Source: Toxoplasma gondii ME49
Lineage: Eukaryota > Apicomplexa > Conoidasida > Eucoccidiorida > Sarcocystidae
Length of the DNA stretch: 64,000 nucleotides
Assembly (NCBI RefSeq): GCF_000006565.2
Contig: NC_031473.1
Span: 992,001 to 1,056,000 of the forward strand
Direction of reading: 5' to 3'
The first letter of the stretch is position 1, and each line of letters opens with the position of its first letter. Shown piece by piece: positions 60,101 to 64,000 of the stretch. The position numbers were made by a program, and so were the translations under genes. The notes under the pieces were generated by a model. The model did no database searches. It had not been told where the DNA came from and saw nothing but the letters and a program-made list of their open reading frames with translations.

Positions 60101-61272
60101 AAGAGAGACGAGACAGCCGCAGTTCAGTCTTCCAAAAGGTCCTGCCGACGGGGGAGCTGACGTTTCAAGTATACGCGGAATACCTCTATACTTAATGCAC
60201 TCCACACGAGGGTCACGAAGAGCCCCGAGCAGTGCGTCTAGTGCCTGAGAAAAACAGTACTTGAGGAAAAATTTTATCCCTATATCGTTGACAAAACAGA
60301 CACACAAATAGACTTATAAATATACACAAATATATTTATATCTATCTATCTATATATGCATATATATATATTTATGACAGTTTACAATTCGTGAACAAGA
60401 GCCCAACCATGAAGGCAAGCGCTGTTGATGAATCGTTCGCTCCAGCCATCTTTCGTCTCGAATTCAGGTGTACATACACCGGGCTCCGGTGGCTTTTTTT
60501 TGGGGACTTCCGCATTTGAGCCTCACAGGTTCGATCCATTTCCGAGGACGAATAGGTACGCGTCAAAGATGGGACCTTGCGCCATGGAAAAGAACAGCGT
60601 GCTAAACGCAGTGAAGAAGAGAAGCAAGCAAATGTTTGATCGAGGGCAAAGAGGGCAATGCCAAGAGACCGAGTTCCGGCCTCCTCTCTCTTCTCCTCGC
60701 TCTTCTCCTCTCTCTTCTCCTCGCTCTTCTCCTCTCTCTTCTCCTCGCTCTTCTCCTCGCTCTTCACCTCTCTCTTCTCTCTCTTCTCCTCTCTCTTCTT
60801 CACTCTGTTTCCTCGGCCACAGACACTTGAAGACGCTCGGGAGTCTCTCTGGCTCTGTCGCGTTGAGCAGCGAACGCGTCGTTCTCTCGTCTGCTTGGGT
60901 CTCTGCTGACGCGCTTCGCATTTCAGAAAGCAAAGGCACCTGCGTCTGTCGGGCAAGATCGGTGTCAGCGGCCGATGCCTCTTTCTCCGGTGTACGTACA
61001 CCTCGCGTGTCGGGGCCGCGAGCGGCGCAGGCGTTCTCTGATGTGTCTGTACACTCGAGTCTGACAGGATTCGCTGCCTTCTCTCCACATGCACACTGAC
61101 TCCGAGGAGGGAGTTCTTTGGATCCACCGACCTCGACTCGCTCGGCATTCTCAACAGAAAGGACAGAACAAGGACTGCAAGCTTGTCGCGAGCTAGAATC
61201 AGTTTCCTGCCTCAGGTGCCTCCCCTCCGCCGTGCTTTCCGCATGCTCTTCTCCGTTGAGTCTCGACCCCAT
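54126..61272 (-). CDS. Major facilitator superfamily transporter, 12 TM, large central loop
   Basis: Seven exons close in phase: 61272-60527, 59897-59795, 59088-58899, 58304-57408, 57056-56262, 55420-55253, 54649-54126 (3423 bases, 1140 residues plus stop). Residues 1-205 are disordered, with EERGEERGEE repeats. TM1 is ICLLLFFTAFSTLFFS; TM2 ends with the MFS motif-A-like VDRFDRS; TM3-4 lie in exon 3; TM5-6 begin exon 4. A hydrophilic Ser/Arg/Glu-rich loop of about 440 residues (about 405-845) separates the halves, where MFS proteins usually have a short loop. TM7-8 end exon 5 (ASDTVRAIGAGMTVAFFPLFF), TM9-10 fill exon 6, and exon 7 has TM11-12 (RGKWNAVESFSSTLWSGSALLGGFLA; FAFFVTAILYSVSLTIFLPLL). 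The C-terminus is poly-Ser then EDRSLAAPLLGEDVDPS. The intron after exon 3 uses a GC donor (AAAG|GCAAGT); only this restores the TM5 frame. Substrate unknown; a membrane location is inferred from the fold. Confidence 0.88.
54308..54424 (-). repeat. GAA/GGA trinucleotide tract encoding C-terminal poly-Ser of the MFS protein
   Basis: About 38 consecutive TCT/TCC/TCG codons on the minus strand follow TM12 and precede the conserved-looking acidic C-terminus. Confidence 0.9.
54955..55028. repeat. 10-bp tandem repeat (ATATAGACAT) in MFS intron
   Basis: Six or so copies of ATATAGACAT or its variant ATATAGGCAT, interrupted by a TA run, lie in the intron between exons 6 and 7 of the transporter. Confidence 0.85.
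58473..58490. repeat. Perfect 18-bp palindrome GGGGTGTACGTACACCCC
   Basis: This perfect self-complementary 18-mer lies in the intron between transporter exons 3 and 4. Diverged relatives flank it at 58314-58329 and 58659-58672. Confidence 0.8.
60310..60376. repeat. TA / TATC microsatellite in MFS intron 1
   Basis: CTAT/ATCTATC tetramers run into a TA tract inside the intron between exons 1 and 2. Confidence 0.8.
60467..60480. repeat. Near-palindrome GGTGTACATACACC
   Basis: Self-complementary except at the centre (ACAT instead of ACGT). It lies just after the donor of transporter exon 1. Confidence 0.75.
60680..60793 (-). repeat. CTCTTCTCCTC array encoding EERGEE repeats in the MFS N-terminus
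   Basis: Tandem CTCTCTTCTCCTCG units on the plus strand encode repeated Glu-Glu-Arg-Gly on the minus strand, just before TM1. Confidence 0.85.
60989..61002. repeat. Perfect 14-bp palindrome GGTGTACGTACACC
   Basis: It lies inside transporter exon 1, so here the palindrome is translated (GVRTPE). A diverged half-site follows at about 61045. Confidence 0.8.
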
Positions 61273-62020
61273 TTCGTTGAGTTTAGGAAAAGAGGGAGCA
61301 CTCCCAGTCGGTCAGTAAGGCCCTGTCTTGAAGACAGGAGAGGGTACGAGCAGCAGAAGAGGAGAGAGAAGGTTCGCGTTCTCTGAGAGACAGAGAAGGA
61401 ATCCTTCGCTCCTTTCTCGTTCTCTGGATTCCTCTGGACACAAGTTCCCTGCTTCTTCTACTTCGCTGCGCTCTGTCGGGAGACTGTTCGCCTCTCTGCG
61501 TCTGCGCCGTGAGTGCGTCGCTTGCGCCGATCGCGGGTGTATGTACACCCTGCGTGTGTATCGGTGGAGAGGCCTCGAAGAGGAGGCGTCGCCTGTCGCT
61601 TCTGTATCGAAGCCGGTGAGTCTTTGTTGTCCTGCCTAAACACCGCAGAAACACTCGCAGCTCCTTTCCTCAGCTTTCTGAAAGACAGGAAACTCGGACT
61701 TCCGATTTTTGGGTCGACAGGAGCCGTCAGAGGTCTCCATTTTCCGTAAGACAGCCGACAGCAGGACCCGGTTTCTTCCCTTGGCAGTTGATTTTCTTTT
61801 CGGGACTCCACGCTCGAAGGTTGGGCATGCTCCGGCCCTGCAGTGCGGTGGTGAAGGCGGACAGCTAAAAAATCTTACAGACGCATGCAGTCTCTATCTC
61901 TAGCGGAGAGAGACTGGAGTGAAAAAGTCCGTATGTCCAGAGGGTCAGCTTGAAAAAACAGAGCACGATGAGTCACCGAAACGAGACGCCTGAGTCGTTG
62001 ATTCCCCTCTGTTGCTTAAA
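61273..62020. other. 5' flank of the MFS gene
   Basis: Upstream of the transporter ATG; no supported gene. It contains a GGGTGTATGTACACCC near-palindrome at 61535-61550, where regulatory sequence would be expected. Confidence 0.4.
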
Positions 62021-62431
62021 ATGGCTTTTTCCAAAAGAAAAAAGGAGTGCTGCCTCCTGACAGGCTGTCTTCTCACATTTACTTCTATCGTCTGGCAATC
62101 CACATGTTGCCCTGTGACTCGAAGTCGGAAAAAAGGTCTCGCGCCGCCGTCAGAGAGACGCGCGAGACAGATACTCCACGGGAGGAAAAACCTGGAGATG
62201 CATCGGCTAAAGAATCACAGATTGAAAGGCTTTCGAGAAAAAAAGCTCGAGAAGAACGCAAACGTCCAAAGCCGTGTCTTTCACGATGCAGACCTCGCTT
62301 GCTCTCGCGAGTCTAGTGCCTCGCGAGCGAGAGAAGCGCCTTTTGAGGAAATGGAGACGCAGCACCCCGTGCAGACGCGCGGAATCTTCGTTTTCCGTGT
62401 CATGAATTCACGCATGCCAATGTGCCTTTGA
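62021..62431 (+). CDS. Possible small protein with hydrophobic N-terminus
   Basis: An ATG-started frame of 136 codons. Residues about 9-30 are hydrophobic (CCLLTGCLLTFTSIVW) after a basic MAFSKRKK start, which could be a signal peptide or anchor; the rest is Lys/Arg-rich. No domain, no splice partners and no codon evidence beyond openness. It may be a secreted parasite protein or simply a chance frame. Confidence 0.25.
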   Translation: MAFSKRKKECCLLTGCLLTFTSIVWQSTCCPVTRSRKKGLAPPSERRARQILHGRKNLEMHRLKNHRLKGFREKKLEKNANVQSRVFHDADLACSRESSASRAREAPFEEMETQHPVQTRGIFVFRVMNSRMPMCL

Positions 62432-62955
62432 GAAATCTTTTTCAAGTCCTCGGTTTTTCTACACTTTGCTCCTCAACCGTCGCTCGCGAGAGTGTGCATG
62501 CAACGGTGTGTGTCGACGGATACGCCGAGTGCCGCGAAATCAGCCAGTTTGAGGAGTTCGCAAGTTGGAGAAAGGCGCGTTTCCGCTTTTGCTTTTCGAG
62601 TCATTCTCGACAGAGGAGCAAAGCGGATGTGCAGCACTTCGTAACACAGCTCGAGTGCACGATTCGAAGGATTTCCTTCCAAGAACTTCGCTACATTCCA
62701 CTGTTCAGTGTCGCTGCGCCGAAAAGGGCCAACACACTTGCAAGTTCAGCAGAAATGAACACTCCACATTCAAATTGCATATCGAGTTTCTTCGGAATGG
62801 GCCTCCAGTTGCGAGCTGCAGACAACCAAGGTCTTTATGACTGCTGCACACCACGACCTTATGGGTCTGCTTGAGACGGCTGGAAAATGCGAGTAGGACT
62901 GTGTGACACTGGTGCCCAGCTCTGTGCTTTTCCTCTCTTTCCGTTTCAGCGCTGC

Positions 62956-63914
62956 ACACCTAGATCCTTCTGTGTCGCGCAGACAGTCTCAACCTACTGA
63001 TGATGTGGAAGCGACAGTTCGTGGACTTGCTGTGAGCTCCTTTTCTTACAATGCCGCCGTTCTCTCGGTGGCGTTGTGGGAGCGTCTTTCGACCCTTCTG
63101 TCAAGGTTCGGGGTCGTTTCTTCAGCAATAAAGGCGACCTGTTTGCAGCTTGTACGGTTCCTCTGAAGAATGCGTTATAGAAGACGACGTTCTTCCGGGT
63201 AAACATTGGTGTGAATCGAAGGGAATACGCAGAGACACTCTACGCCTTGTGTTGCGGACTAAGACTCCAGTTTTACGACACACAGACAGCACACGACCGC
63301 GGAGAAGGCTTTTCAAATGCCGTCTCTCAAAAATGCGCACTAGACAACATTGAAAAAGTCATTTCGTCCAGCCACATGTAAGGGCGCGGGCTCCGTGAGT
63401 CGACTGTCTTGGGATTTCAAAAAAGTCCACGATATACGCGTTGCTTTCAGACGAGTGACTGGGGAAAGGGAAGCTACGACAGCACTTGCTGCCGACACGA
63501 GAAGCCCCGAGCGCATGAATCGTCCTGGAGAACTGCGTGGCACTCGGCAGGGCTCAACACAGAGCGATTTGCCGAGGCACTGCGAGTGCGGCGCTTGTCT
63601 TGGGTTGCGTTGCGTCCTCCCACAGAGTTTTCTGCAGTCTGCAAACAGAGCTGGAACGTTTTCTTACACAGACGCCCCCGCTAGTAGTCTCTCTGGAGAC
63701 ACAGAGTTCTCTCGAACGCTCACTGGGACGTCGAATATGGCGAAAAGGTACTCGAGTCCTCGGCCTCCCGCGAGGCAAAAGCGAGACGCAAGCTCTTCCT
63801 GATCAACACCTCGGAACTCAGAGAGATTCTGACGCTACTTCGCACTTTGGACTGGAGGCACTGCTGTCGACGCACCAAAGCACAGCAGCCTACTGCACAT
63901 CTGCTGTGTTCTAG
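62956..63914 (+). CDS. Possible exons of a partial plus-strand gene near the right edge
   Basis: A pyrimidine-tract acceptor (TTTCCGTTTCAG) precedes an open segment (HLDPSVSRRQSQPTDDVEATVRGLA) ending at a GTGAGC donor near 63031. Another open segment, after TTTTCTGCAG near 63634, reads LQTELERFL...LVVSLETQSSLERSLGRR and stops at 63914. Both look exon-like but I could not join them in phase or find a start. Function unknown. Confidence 0.25.
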
Positions 63915-64000
63915 ACGAAATGCAGAGATTCATGTGCATTCCCTTGTATTCATATCAGCGAGAGAAGCATTTAGTGTAACTTTCGTCGAAGAAATCAGCT

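Noticed and set aside
60175..60257. Exon-like segment ALDALLGALRDPRVECIK inside MFS intron 1
   Set aside because: It has a good acceptor, but its only open phase (0) does not match the phase-2 exit of exon 1, and exon 1 joins exon 2 perfectly to make TM1-TM2.
60518..60545. tRNA T-loop-like word GGTTCGATCC
   Set aside because: There are no acceptor, D or anticodon stems around it, and it falls at the exon-1 donor of the transporter.

Overview
The window is eukaryotic nuclear DNA, almost certainly from a coccidian apicomplexan, most likely Toxoplasma gondii or a very close relative. The evidence is: GC-rich coding DNA split by many short spliceosomal introns with pyrimidine-tract/CAG acceptors; (TA)n microsatellites confined to introns and intergenic DNA; frequent GCATGC words; Ser-, Glu- and Arg-rich low-complexity inserts inside conserved domains; and a TEXEL-bearing exported effector. 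Nothing bacterial, viral or organellar was recognised. Gene models were built by hand by matching acceptor, donor and reading phase. Four close completely: the small secreted protein, CTNNBL1, the WW-RRM protein and the MFS transporter.

Layout. 0-6.3 kb is gene-poor; one two-exon secreted protein lies on the minus strand (2007-3195). 6.4-20.1 kb (+) encodes a degenerate CDK-like kinase with an F-box-like segment, followed in the same direction by a cyclin-box protein with very long inserts. The two may be one gene. 21.1-29.4 kb (-) is a complete 12-exon CTNNBL1. 31.6-40.5 kb (+) is a long multi-exon alpha-helical protein, possibly a karyopherin-beta (TNPO3/importin-13-like) receptor; its 5' end is unresolved. 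43.2-45.8 kb (+) is a single-exon, disordered, proline-rich protein with a recessed hydrophobic segment, an RRLAA TEXEL site, two internal helical repeats and a CtBP-type motif. It fits the host-nucleus effector IST. 48.3-50.6 kb (-) is a three-exon gene joining a WW domain to a CELF/Bruno-type RRM. 54.1-61.3 kb (-) is a seven-exon, 12-TM major facilitator with a roughly 440-residue central loop and one GC-AG intron. 62-64 kb has only weak coding signal.

Functional themes. CTNNBL1 (spliceosome), WW-RRM (RNA binding), CDK-like plus cyclin (cell cycle or transcription) and the karyopherin-like protein would act in the parasite nucleus and cytoplasm. The 43 kb gene would act in the infected host nucleus. 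These are independent neighbouring genes, not an operon.

Most unusual points: the pseudokinase signature (VAIK Lys to Arg, HRD to HRN), its possible F-box/pseudokinase/cyclin fusion, the WW-RRM fusion, and a family of near-perfect GGTGTACGTACACC palindromes clustered around the transporter gene.
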